Positions 1-5,695 of a stretch of 12,683 nt of DNA are shown here, piece by piece. Position numbers and translations under genes: made by a program. The stretch's first letter is position 1. Each line of letters begins with the position of its first letter. This DNA is from an uncultured Lachnospiraceae bacterium. Its GTDB lineage: Bacteria > Bacillota > Clostridia > Lachnospirales > Lachnospiraceae. The notes under the pieces were generated by a model. That model saw only the letters and a list, made by a program, of their open reading frames with translations. It was not told where the DNA came from and did no database searches. The stretch is taken from assembly GCA_910580195.1 (NCBI GenBank), contig CAJTWA010000072.1:1-12683 (forward strand). The letters are read 5' to 3'.

Positions 1-328
1 CAAGCCCCCTGCGTTTTTTCTCTATCAGCCCAATCCCATTATCTGCATCCAGCTCTTTAATAACCTTTGTGCAGGTAGGTTTGGAGCATCCCAAATCTTC
101 CATAATGTTCTCCACAGCATAAATAATATATGCCCTGTTTTCATCGTCCAGCCACCCGTTTTTCATCGACAGCGACATTCTGTCAAGCATCAATCCATAC
201 AGGAGCTTAGCATCACTGCTAAGCCCCCTAAAACGCTCGTCTTTAATCAGCAGGCGGGGAACACGGTAAAAAGAAAACTGCTCTGCTTCTACGCCATAGT
301 AATAATCAAATTTCAATGGCTCGCCCAT
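1..328 (-). CDS. repA: RepA_N-type replication initiator protein, partial (N-terminal 109 residues)
   Basis: Minus-strand frame beginning at the ATG at 328 and still open at base 1, so only the first 109 residues are present. The start MGEPLKFDYYYGVEAEQFSFYRVP, with LSSDAKLLYGLMLDRMSLS (about residues 37-55) and CSKPTCTKVIKEL (about 81-93), is the winged-helix N-terminal domain of RepA_N initiators. These bind the origin and start replication of plasmids and of Firmicutes ICEs. The start is fixed by GTAAAGGAGG seven bases before the ATG. The gene begins 14 bases after the parB stop and is the last gene of the visible operon. The family is recognised from memory of conserved words; the rest of the protein lies outside the window. 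Whether it drives replication of an excised element cannot be judged here. Confidence 0.85.
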   Translation of the reverse strand, partial: MGEPLKFDYYYGVEAEQFSFYRVPRLLIKDERFRGLSSDAKLLYGLMLDRMSLSMKNGWLDDENRAYIIYAVENIMEDLGCSKPTCTKVIKELDADNGIGLIEKKRRGL

Positions 329-342
329 TTTTACCGCCTCCT

Positions 343-1233
343 TTACTGCTTATCCATACCATTTACGGCATTCCATTCCTCCAAAAGCCGGATAATGATG
401 TTCTCTATATCATCATTGGAATATTCCTCTGGAAAATACCTGCTGATCCTGTCACCTTTAATCGTCACTTTTCTCTCCTTCGGCTTTTCCTCCTCCAGTA
501 TCAGCCTAACCATTTCCAGCGTAAGCCCGCCATTTTTCCCGTACTCCTTCAGCTTTGCCGATTGGGAAGCGTTCACTGCCGCCCCTGTTTCCTCAAGGAT
601 AACCGATACCCACTGCTGGGCTTCTTCGGTCAGAAAAGAAATATCCACGCCCTGTGCTATCCCTATCTTTTTCTTGTCCACCATGTCAAGCAGTTCATCA
701 GAAAGCCTTGCAAGCCACACGTACCTCTGTACCGTCTTACCGCTTTCCCCGGCAGCTTCCCCCACTTCGTCAAGGGTGCTGCCGCCTTTGCTGCCCTGAT
801 GCTTCATTGCTTCGTACTTCATGGCATAAGCCTTTGCTTTTTCACTCGGCAGAATGTCCTCACGCTGGATATTGGAATCCACCATGATGATTGTAGCTTC
901 ATCGTCCGTATAATTCCTGACAATAACGGGCATCGTGTCCAACCCTGCCCTTTCAGAACCCCGTTTCCTACGGTGTCCGGCGATGATCTCATAGCCGCCC
1001 CCTGCCCTCGGTCTTACAATTCCGGGTACAAGCACACCATATTTCCCGATGCTCTCCGTGGTTTCCTCCATTTTTTCATCATCAAGGACACGGAAAGGGT
1101 GTCCCTTGAATGTATGTAAATCGCTCAGCTTTGCACTGATAATCTGCTCCCCTGCTGTATTCTCTGCGCCGCCGAATAAATCATCAAAACTGTTCAGCCT
1201 GACTTTCGATGCGCTCCCTGCCTTACTGCCCAT
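343..1233 (-). CDS. parB: ParB/Spo0J-type partition protein
   Basis: A 296-residue centromere-binding partition protein. In order it has an N-terminal tail, the ParB box I word GHPFRVL (about 45-51), the box II nucleotide-binding word GYEIIAGHRRKRGSERAG (about 80-97, matching GERRxRA-type CTPase motifs), NIQRED (121-126), a helix-turn-helix around 152-178 (EVGEAAGESGKTVQRYVWLARL) and a charged C-terminal part. ParB proteins load on parS DNA and work with ParA to segregate a replicon. I prefer the ATG at 1233, since AGGAGG lies about eight bases before it. A TTG two codons upstream (1239) would sit only three bases from the ribosome binding site. The start overlaps the end of parA by 11 bases, so translation is probably coupled. 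I could not locate a parS site by eye. Confidence 0.92.
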   Translation of the reverse strand: MGSKAGSASKVRLNSFDDLFGGAENTAGEQIISAKLSDLHTFKGHPFRVLDDEKMEETTESIGKYGVLVPGIVRPRAGGGYEIIAGHRRKRGSERAGLDTMPVIVRNYTDDEATIIMVDSNIQREDILPSEKAKAYAMKYEAMKHQGSKGGSTLDEVGEAAGESGKTVQRYVWLARLSDELLDMVDKKKIGIAQGVDISFLTEEAQQWVSVILEETGAAVNASQSAKLKEYGKNGGLTLEMVRLILEEEKPKERKVTIKGDRISRYFPEEYSNDDIENIIIRLLEEWNAVNGMDKQ

Positions 1234-2008
1234 TGCCAAGCACCTCCTTTGTCAGGGACTGGTACGCATCCGCAACCCTGCCTTTCGGGTCATGCTGGTA
1301 AATGCTGATGCCCTCTGCGGAAGTTTCCGCAGCCCGTACCGACATTGGTATGCTGTTCTCAAATATCCTTACCCTGTTTCCGTAATTCTCAACCAGCAAT
1401 GCGCTGATGTCCCTTGCATAGTTTGTCCTGCTGTCCACCATTGTCAAGAGAATGCCTTCAATTTCCAGTCCCGGATTAAGCTGGCGCTTTACCCTGCCAA
1501 TGGTCTTGATAAGCTGTTCCAGTCCCTTTACGGGCAGGTATGCCGCCTGAACGGGAATGAGTACGCTGTCAGCACAGGCAAGGGCATTTATAGTCATCAT
1601 GCTAAGCGATGGCATACAGTCAATCAAAATATAACTGTATCTGTCCCTTATCTGCTCTATGTAGGAACGAAGCACAAGCTCCCTGCTCATGACATTTACA
1701 AGTGATACTTCCAAGTCCGCCAGTTCAATGTTCCCCGGCATCAGGTCAATCCCCTCGTCATGTTTTAAGATACCATAACCTGCTTCTGTTTCCTCGTCAT
1801 TGATAATATTCATCATTACCCTTGCAAGTGTTTCTTCCAGCTTATCCGGCTCCGTGAAGCCAAGGCTTGCGGTCAGACTCCCTTGTGCGTCCGCATCAAT
1901 TACTAAGACTTTCTTTCCCTGTTTTGCCAGCCCGATCCCTAAGCTGCTTGTTGTGGTGGTCTTGCCGACACCGCCTTTCTGGTTTGCAACTGCTATAACT
2001 TTACACAT
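1223..2008 (-). CDS. parA: ParA-family partition ATPase
   Basis: A 261-residue deviant Walker A ATPase of the ParA/Soj/MinD group. KGGVGKTTT (11-19) is the Walker A motif with the signature lysine, IDADAQGS (37-44) is the A' motif, and YILIDCMPSL (126-135) holds the Walker B aspartate. These proteins bind nonspecific DNA with ATP and move ParB-bound replicons. There is no N-terminal helix-turn-helix, so it is the small Soj-like type and unlikely to repress the operon by itself. The frame is open to 2068, but the ATG at 2008 is preceded by CGGAGG at nine bases and begins with the normal MCKVIAVANQKGG start. It follows the DUF3970-type gene by 16 bases and overlaps parB. Confidence 0.95.
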   Translation of the reverse strand: MCKVIAVANQKGGVGKTTTTSSLGIGLAKQGKKVLVIDADAQGSLTASLGFTEPDKLEETLARVMMNIINDEETEAGYGILKHDEGIDLMPGNIELADLEVSLVNVMSRELVLRSYIEQIRDRYSYILIDCMPSLSMMTINALACADSVLIPVQAAYLPVKGLEQLIKTIGRVKRQLNPGLEIEGILLTMVDSRTNYARDISALLVENYGNRVRIFENSIPMSVRAAETSAEGISIYQHDPKGRVADAYQSLTKEVLGNGQ

Positions 2009-2024
2009 GGTTTTATTCCTCCGT

Positions 2025-2207
2025 TTAGTTAGATTTTTCTTTGATGTTGGCTTTCTGCACTTCCACATAAGCCCGGTAATACCTGTTTGTACCTTTGTTC
2101 CGGTACAGTTCCGAAACTTCCGTCACAGCCACTTTGGGCTGTCTTTTCAAAATCTTCTCGAACCACTTAATATCATTCTTTGTTCCCATCAGTCGAATTT
2201 TCAGCAC
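2025..2207 (-). CDS. Small DUF3970-type protein
   Basis: A 60-residue protein with the order VLKIRLMGTKNDIKWFEKIL, then VAVTEVSELYRNKGTNRYYRAYVEV. The G-T-K-x-D-I-x-W-F start, EVSE-Y-N-G and YYRxYVEV end match what I remember of DUF3970 proteins, which are found next to parA in Firmicutes mobile elements. Their function is unknown; the pattern suggests a small alpha/beta fold. I chose the GTG at 2207 because GGAGAGGAAAC stands directly before it; the ATG at 2189 has no ribosome binding site. The start lies 35 bases inside the preceding DUF6075-type gene. It could act with ParA/ParB, but nothing in the sequence shows that. Confidence 0.72.
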   Translation of the reverse strand: MLKIRLMGTKNDIKWFEKILKRQPKVAVTEVSELYRNKGTNRYYRAYVEVQKANIKEKSN

Positions 2208-2691
2208 GTTTCCTCTCCATTTCCGCAAGGATTTCCTCGACGGACTTCTGCTTTTGGCAATATTCCGGATAACGGAGCCTGATGCCCTGCCAGAAGTACA
2301 CCGCATAGCCGCAGCAGAAAATATTGCCTACGGAATACTCCCTGCACTCGCTTATTTGCTCGTCCCTGCTCTCATAATCATCAACGCTTGGCGTTCCGTC
2401 CGTATAAAGGTTAAAGGCAAGCCTTACCACCCGGACGCTGCCGCTTGTCTGCCATCCTTGATGCAGGCATTCCGGCTTGATGTACCCTGACTTAATATCA
2501 TAAATCTGGCTGAAATGATTTCTTGTGTCCTCTGAAATGCCGAGAATGTAGATCAAAGCCTTGTGATAACAGTCCTGATACCTTGCCTTTTTCAATTTCT
2601 CATAATAAAACTTCTCATGTTCCTCGTTTGCAAAAACCATGTGTGTGTTGTTGGCGCTCTGCGCCTCTGCTCTTAACGCTGTGTTGTTCAT
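2173..2691 (-). CDS. DUF6075-type protein of a conjugative element
   Basis: A 172-residue protein, first gene of the repA operon. The core runs from MVFANEEHEKFYYEKL through RYQDCYHKALIYILGISEDTRNHF, IKPECLHQGWQTSGS, VRLAFNLYTDG and IFCCGYAVYFWQGIRLRYPEY. It has several cysteines (41, 75, 116, 126, 127, 144) and no membrane segment. I recognise it as a DUF6075-type protein, a family of unknown function encoded beside parA/repA in Lachnospiraceae ICEs. The start at 2691 is supported by AAAGGAGG at seven bases. An internal ATG at 2640 lacks a ribosome binding site. The tail (EEILAEMERKRAENSTDGNKE) is charged and probably flexible. The family name is from memory. Confidence 0.75.
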   Translation of the reverse strand: MNNTALRAEAQSANNTHMVFANEEHEKFYYEKLKKARYQDCYHKALIYILGISEDTRNHFSQIYDIKSGYIKPECLHQGWQTSGSVRVVRLAFNLYTDGTPSVDDYESRDEQISECREYSVGNIFCCGYAVYFWQGIRLRYPEYCQKQKSVEEILAEMERKRAENSTDGNKE

Positions 2692-2717
2692 ACTTGAACC
2701 TCCTTTATATTTTGTTG

Positions 2718-2745
2718 CAAAGAAAAAGACACTTCCTTTTCTTTG
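2718..2745 (-). other. Perfect 9-base inverted repeat before the element operon
   Basis: CAAAGAAAA (2718-2726) and TTTTCTTTG (2737-2745) form perfect arms around a 10-base loop, 27 bases upstream of the DUF6075-type start. It could be an operator or a 5'-leader hairpin. It is not followed by a T-run on the minus strand that would make it a normal terminator. No convincing promoter was found beside it. Confidence 0.4.
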
Positions 2746-2762
2746 GAAATGTCCACATAAGC

Positions 2763-2975
2763 CTACTTTGTTTTACCTTTCAGTAAATCTTCAATTGTAT
2801 AATATCCCTCTTTTGTTTCCTTACAACCGAGGTCAAGAACCACTGAGCAATTCAAGTTATAAATTATCTTCTTTTTCCTCACTAAATCATAGCTACTGCC
2901 CATATCAAAAATGAGGACTTTTTGCTTAAATTCAAGCACTTCGACGTACTGAGCGCTTGTTTCCTTTATATACAC
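2763..2975 (-). pseudogene. Unknown ORF, apparently 5'-truncated at the sirtuin junction
   Basis: An open frame of 70 codons from the GTG at 2975, or 46 from the ATG at 2903. It reads protein-like (EFKQKVLIFDMGSSYDLV, then NLNCSVVLDLGCKET, then GYYTIEDLLKGKTK) with plausible codon use. Neither start has a ribosome binding site. Upstream of about 2978 the DNA belongs to the sirtuin gene in a different frame, so the original start has probably been lost at that junction. I do not recognise the family. It lies 71 bases upstream of the DUF6075-type gene on the same strand. It may be the remnant of a gene that once spanned the junction, or chance. Confidence 0.35.
2933..2959. repeat. Imperfect inverted repeat just inside the element boundary
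   Basis: CAAGCACT (2933-2940) and AGCGCTTG (2952-2959) pair at seven of eight positions around an 11-base spacer, about 20 bases inside the point where sirtuin sequence stops. This position suits a recombinase arm or core-flanking site, but the assignment is only by location. Confidence 0.35.
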
Positions 2976-3346
2976 CCCACATTTGTGGTAAGGACAAAAT
3001 AATTTTTCCCCTGCAGGACCCGGAGCAAATCTGCATAAGGCCTGCCTACCGGAACATCATACCGGTTTATTAAAATATGCCGGGACCACCACGCCCAGTA
3101 TTCCTCCAAAGTAGGGTAAGGGTAAAATCCCCCGGAATACATATCTGTAATCCCATATTTTTCTGCAAAATCATGGAAATGCTTCTGGAACCGTTCCCCA
3201 TCATAGGCAAACCCCGCGGCTGCAGACAGCCCGGCGCCTGCGCCGACTAAGATGGCGTCCGCCGTTTCCAGCGCATGTTTCAGGCCCTTAACCGGGCTTT
3301 TCTTGCTGTAGGCTGGTAATAATTTCTTTTTTTCCACCGTATCCAC
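2966..3346 (-). pseudogene. SIR2-family NAD-dependent deacylase, 3'-truncated (SirTM-like)
   Basis: The first 123 residues are a good sirtuin N-terminus. AILVGAGAGLSAAAGFAYDG (31-50) is the NAD-binding GAGxS region, followed by GERF, KYGITDMYSGGFYP (63-76), EEYWAWWSRHI (81-91) and YFVLTTNV (116-123). Family members normally continue from TTNV into a D-H conserved pair carrying the catalytic histidine, then a zinc ribbon, for about 290 residues. Here the frame reads GCI and stops. NAD-binding and catalytic residues are therefore missing and the product should be inactive. Start is the GTG at 3346 or, with better spacing from AAAGGAAGG, the GTG at 3337. The DMYSGGFYP and WSRHI words resemble class M sirtuins as I remember them; no macrodomain or lipoate-carrier partner is visible here. 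Confidence 0.8.
2977..2988. other. Palindrome at the sirtuin breakpoint, candidate integration site
   Basis: CCACATTTGTGG is a 5+2+5 dyad in the codons for T-T-N-V, exactly where homology to sirtuins ends. Site-specific recombinases often use such short dyads, so this could be half of an attachment site. The other end of the element is outside the window, so a duplicated core cannot be checked. Confidence 0.35.
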
Positions 3347-3489
3347 CCTTCCTTTCTAAACATACTGGCACATGCATGATGGGGCTGCTTAAGGAACTGA
3401 AATGCTGCGGGCAGCCGCCGTCCCTTACGATTTCCGCCAAATGCCCCTGTAATCACCGCGCTTTTCCCATTGCCCACGGGATTGAGCCA

Positions 3490-3509
3490 CCCCGCAGCAA
3501 GCTACGGGG
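3490..3509. repeat. REP-like palindrome, copy D
   Basis: CCCCGCAG-CAAG-CTACGGGG, one mismatch in the stem, followed by a degenerate tail (cagccggccct). Same family as the copies at 5011-5144. It lies downstream of the SnoaL-like gene and upstream of the sirtuin remnant. The 3347-3583 gap holds this copy and copy E and no supportable gene. Confidence 0.65.
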
Positions 3510-3534
3510 CAGCCGGCCCTAGCCTCTTCCTCCA

Positions 3535-3566
3535 GAACGCTGCAAGCAGGATATTAGGCCCGTGAA
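3535..3566. repeat. REP-like element, degenerate copy E
   Basis: A decayed stem (cgctgcaagcagg) with the well-kept tail ATATTAGGCCCGTGAA, which matches the tail of the copy at 5070-5102 with one change. It starts about 18 bases after the stop codon of the SnoaL-like gene on the minus strand, where it could help end transcription or protect the 3' end. Confidence 0.55.
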
Positions 3567-3583
3567 AGAAGAAACCTGTTTAC

Positions 3584-4357
3584 TCAGAATTTCCCATTCT
3601 GGTTCTTCCAACTGGACGGCTCGGCAATCGGTTCCATCACATCCCAGTGCTCGGCAATTTTCCCTTGCTCCACGCGCCACAAATCATAGTAAGCCGTAGG
3701 CACGCCGCCAAAAGTCCCTTCACTGGCGGCCAGCACAAAATTCCCCTGCGCCAGCACCTGATGGACAGTATTGTACACCATCTGGATCCCTTGCTTGGCA
3801 AATGCTTCCAAAGCTGCGCCTAGCCCGGAAAGCCCGTCTGCAATGCCCGTGTTGTGCTGGATGTAAGCATCCCCTTCAAAGTACTCCGGCGTTTTTTCCG
3901 GATGGTTCCCCTGCATCACATCCCAAAGGAAATTTTTCACAAGTTCCCGGTTTGCTTCTGTTTTTTCCAAGTCTTTCAGTTCTGTTTCCCCGTCAATCTG
4001 CGTCCGCCCGGAAGGGTTTGGCCCTGCAGCTTCTGCAAGGTTATCCCAGTGCTCGGCAATTTTCCCATTCCCGTCAAAGCGGAAAATGTCAAAAGCCACC
4101 TGTTTGCCTGCCCCTGCAAAATTGTAAACCGTCTGCAGGAAAACTTTGTCCCCGTCTTCAAATGCACGGATATTTTCTACCGTTGTAGGAACAGGCGCCG
4201 ATGCAAGATAGTCCACTGAGCCGGCAAAAGCGTCCCGCCCTGTCCCATAAGCCAGATTGTGCTGGATGTAATGTTCTGCAAGCAGGCTTTTTGCCTGCGC
4301 TGTATCGCCATTGGAAAATGTTTGGATCAATGTAAGGGCTTTTTCTTTGTTTGTCAT
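3584..4357 (-). CDS. Two-domain SnoaL-like (NTF2-fold) protein
   Basis: A 257-residue protein made of two related SnoaL/NTF2-like domains (about 4-110 and 134-245). The repeat is visible as AEHYIQHN (28-34) against DAYIQHN (163-169), and KIAEHWDNL (99-107) against KIAEHWDVM (233-241). SnoaL-like proteins form a cone-shaped pocket; some catalyse aldol-type or isomerase reactions, many have no known substrate. COG4922 (predicted SnoaL-like aldol condensation-catalysing enzymes) is the closest group I can name. No signal peptide, so cytoplasmic. Start at 4357 because AAGGAGG lies eight bases before it; the frame is open upstream without a better site. It is divergent from the 4649 gene, and the nearby HxlR gene at 5269 is the likely regulator. 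Confidence 0.82.
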   Translation of the reverse strand: MTNKEKALTLIQTFSNGDTAQAKSLLAEHYIQHNLAYGTGRDAFAGSVDYLASAPVPTTVENIRAFEDGDKVFLQTVYNFAGAGKQVAFDIFRFDGNGKIAEHWDNLAEAAGPNPSGRTQIDGETELKDLEKTEANRELVKNFLWDVMQGNHPEKTPEYFEGDAYIQHNTGIADGLSGLGAALEAFAKQGIQMVYNTVHQVLAQGNFVLAASEGTFGGVPTAYYDLWRVEQGKIAEHWDVMEPIAEPSSWKNQNGKF

Positions 4358-4435
4358 TTGAATTTCCTCCTTCAATGCTGCTTTTTGGTATTGGGCTCTG
4401 GCAGCGGAGCGGCCGTCCCCGCTGCTCTTGGTTTT

Positions 4436-4464
4436 ATTATAGGCAGGCAGGGGGCAGCCGTAAA
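4436..4464 (-). promoter_or_regulatory. Promoter of the SnoaL-like gene
   Basis: On the minus strand TTTACG (4459-4464) and a perfect TATAAT (4436-4441) are separated by 17 bases, giving a transcript start near 4429 and a leader of about 70 bases before the ATG at 4357. The -35 box is weak, which suits a regulated promoter overlapped by the dyads at 4463-4501. Confidence 0.65.
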
Positions 4465-4501
4465 GTACGCACTTATTCCTGCCTTAGTTACCTGCTGGTA
4501 A
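4463..4501. promoter_or_regulatory. Putative HxlR operator (two dyads)
   Basis: AAGTACGCACTT (4463-4474; arms AAGT/ACTT) and TTACCTGCTGGTAA (4488-4501; 5-base arms) sit at and just upstream of the -35 box of the SnoaL-like gene. GTAC/GTAAC-rich dyads of this kind are common in front of genes controlled by HxlR-family proteins, and such a gene lies 770 bases away. Assignment is by motif style and context. Confidence 0.5.
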
Positions 4502-4540
4502 GAAATGTGGGGTTTTGGGCAGTTTCGCAGAAATATTTTA

Positions 4541-4569
4541 TAGAACTCCGCAGCCATTTATGGTAAAAT
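4541..4569 (+). promoter_or_regulatory. Weak promoter for the 4649 gene
   Basis: TGGTAAAAT (4561-4569) is an extended -10 element, with TAGAAC (4541-4546) 17 bases before it as a poor -35. A start near 4576 would give a leader of about 70 bases. Tentative. Confidence 0.3.
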
Positions 4570-4648
4570 ATGCTTATTCAGCAGCACAAAAACCCCCGTT
4601 TAACGGAAACAGCCATAAGCCAAAACGGCATTAGGAAAGGGAAAAACC

Positions 4649-4990
4649 ATGCAGACAATTATTATTGTATTACATCCAGAAAAATTAGAAAACCCAGATT
4701 TGGATTTACGCTATTGCGTGCCGGACCGCATTGAAGAAGTGTCCGGCGGCAAGGTGCAGGACAATGGCTACGGCTATCTCGACACAGAGGAAGGGAAGCC
4801 AGGGCCAGCCTTGGGCCTTTGGCTGGAAACAGAATCCGCAAGCCAGCACTGGCCTATGGTTGTTTCCTTATTCCAGCAGGAACAGTTCAAAGGGAACGAT
4901 TTGTCTTTGTCCGCAGAGATTTTTATTTCAGAAAAAGAAACGGCAGATTTGGAACACTGCACCTTGGTGTACCCAGAGAAGAATATGTAA
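4649..4990 (+). CDS. Unknown 113-residue acidic protein
   Basis: Start at the ATG at 4649, eight bases after AGGAAAGGG. No signal peptide or membrane segment, and rich in Glu/Asp. The layout suggests alternating strands and helices: MQTIIIVLHPEKL, then DLRYCVPDRIEEV, a glycine-rich DNGYGYLDTEEGKPGPALGLWLET (about 47-70), WPMVVSLF (77-84), then LSLSAEIFISEKE and LEHCTLVYPE at the end. The edge pattern (short beta strand start, amphipathic helix around 77-88, terminal strand) resembles small cytoplasmic proteins such as immunity-type proteins, but no motif I know identifies it. It is divergent from the SnoaL-like gene and upstream of hxlR on the same strand, separated from it by three palindromic repeats, so it is probably transcribed alone. 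Confidence 0.72.
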   Translation: MQTIIIVLHPEKLENPDLDLRYCVPDRIEEVSGGKVQDNGYGYLDTEEGKPGPALGLWLETESASQHWPMVVSLFQQEQFKGNDLSLSAEIFISEKETADLEHCTLVYPEKNM

Positions 4991-5010
4991 CCCTGTCTTT
5001 AAATGAACTA

Positions 5011-5040
5011 CCCGGCAGCAAAACTGCGGGGAATTACCCC
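5011..5040. repeat. REP-like palindrome, copy A
   Basis: CCCGGCAG-CAAAA-CTGCGGGG with one stem mismatch and the tail AATTACCCC. It begins 21 bases after the stop codon of the 4649 gene, so it may act as that gene's terminator or 3'-end hairpin, though there is no T-run. Confidence 0.6.
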
Positions 5041-5069
5041 AAACCTCGCTCTGCTCGGTAAAACTCTGA

Positions 5070-5102
5070 CCGCAGCAAGCTGCGGGGTATCAGGCCCGTG
5101 AA
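5070..5102. repeat. REP-like palindrome, copy B
   Basis: CCGCAG-CAAG-CTGCGG perfect 6-base stem with the tail GGTATCAGGCCCGTGAA. The tail is shared with copy E at 3535-3566, and the stem with the other copies. Confidence 0.7.
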
Positions 5103-5113
5103 CGAATGAACTC

Positions 5114-5144
5114 CCCCGCAGCAGAACTGCGGGGTATTAGGCCC
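5114..5144. repeat. REP-like palindrome, copy C
   Basis: CCCCGCAG-CAGAA-CTGCGGGG with a perfect 8-base stem, then TATTAGGCCC. Copies A, B and C fill most of the 278-base gap between the 4649 gene and hxlR. The remaining part (5145-5268) shows no clear gene or promoter. Confidence 0.7.
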
Positions 5145-5268
5145 TGGGAGATTAACCAAAAAACGGGGCATGCACCCGCGCATTTGGCCTTTAACGCCTC
5201 GCGGCTGAAACGCCCCATCCCATTCCTGATACTTATGGAAAAATTACAATTGCATGGAGGAACAGCCT

Positions 5269-5628
5269 ATGAAAACATTATCCGCTGCAAAAAAACTTCC
5301 CGCCTGCCCAGTGGAAACAACGCTGACCCTAATCGGCAGCAAATGGAAAGTGCTTATCCTGCGCGATTTGCTTACCGGCACAAAACGCTTTGGGGAACTC
5401 CGTAGATCCATTAGCGGCGTTTCCCAAAAAGTCCTGACCTCACAGCTTAGGGACATGGAGGAGGACGGCCTCGTATGCCGCAAGGTGTACGCTGAGGTAC
5501 CCCCAAAGGTAGAGTATTCCCTGACGGCGCTTGGCAGCAGCTTAGAGCCTATCCTTGCCGCCTTGTGGGATTGGGGGGAAGGGTATCAGGCGTCCGCTAG
5601 GCCCACTCTGCCATCTAGGGGAGAATAA
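5269..5628 (+). CDS. HxlR-family transcriptional regulator
   Basis: A 119-residue winged helix-turn-helix protein. CPVETTLTLIGSKWKVLILRDLL (13-35), FGELRRSISGVSQKVLTSQLRDMEEDGLV (41-69) and PPKVEYSLTALGSSLEPIL (78-96) are the standard HxlR order. The conserved Cys13 just before the first helix is the redox- or electrophile-sensing cysteine in several members such as YodB. It is normally a dimer that represses a neighbouring oxidoreductase or detoxification gene. The start is the ATG at 5269, since GGAGG lies seven bases before it; the ATG at 5254 overlaps that same ribosome binding site. Its most likely target is the SnoaL-like gene, whose promoter holds two dyads. The end of the gene has a GGGG-AGAATAA-CCCC hairpin across the stop codon. 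Confidence 0.9.
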   Translation: MKTLSAAKKLPACPVETTLTLIGSKWKVLILRDLLTGTKRFGELRRSISGVSQKVLTSQLRDMEEDGLVCRKVYAEVPPKVEYSLTALGSSLEPILAALWDWGEGYQASARPTLPSRGE

Positions 5629-5662
5629 CCCCGATGTGCCATCTGCCACTATATGCGCTGGA

Positions 5663-5690
5663 ATTTCCCCGCCTACCGCCTGCAGGGGAA
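5663..5690. repeat. Inverted repeat between hxlR and gerC
   Basis: TTCCCC and GGGGAA form 6-base arms around about 14 bases, followed by an ATAGCCCT tail that looks like a decayed copy of the repeats at 5011-5144. It sits between two converging genes and may serve as a weak bidirectional terminator. Confidence 0.3.
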
Positions 5691-5695
5691 TAGCC

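Noticed and set aside
316..1119. Long plus-strand ORF opposite parB
   Set aside because: It is the antisense shadow of a clear ParB gene, has no ribosome binding site and no recognisable family.
2976..3010. Cys/His-like words (CPYHKC) just upstream of the 2763-2975 ORF
   Set aside because: They come from reading sirtuin DNA in a different frame, so the resemblance to a zinc knuckle is most likely chance.
3280..3477. 65-codon minus-strand ORF upstream of the sirtuin remnant
   Set aside because: No ribosome binding site, overlaps the sirtuin start in another frame, and reads as basic low-information sequence.
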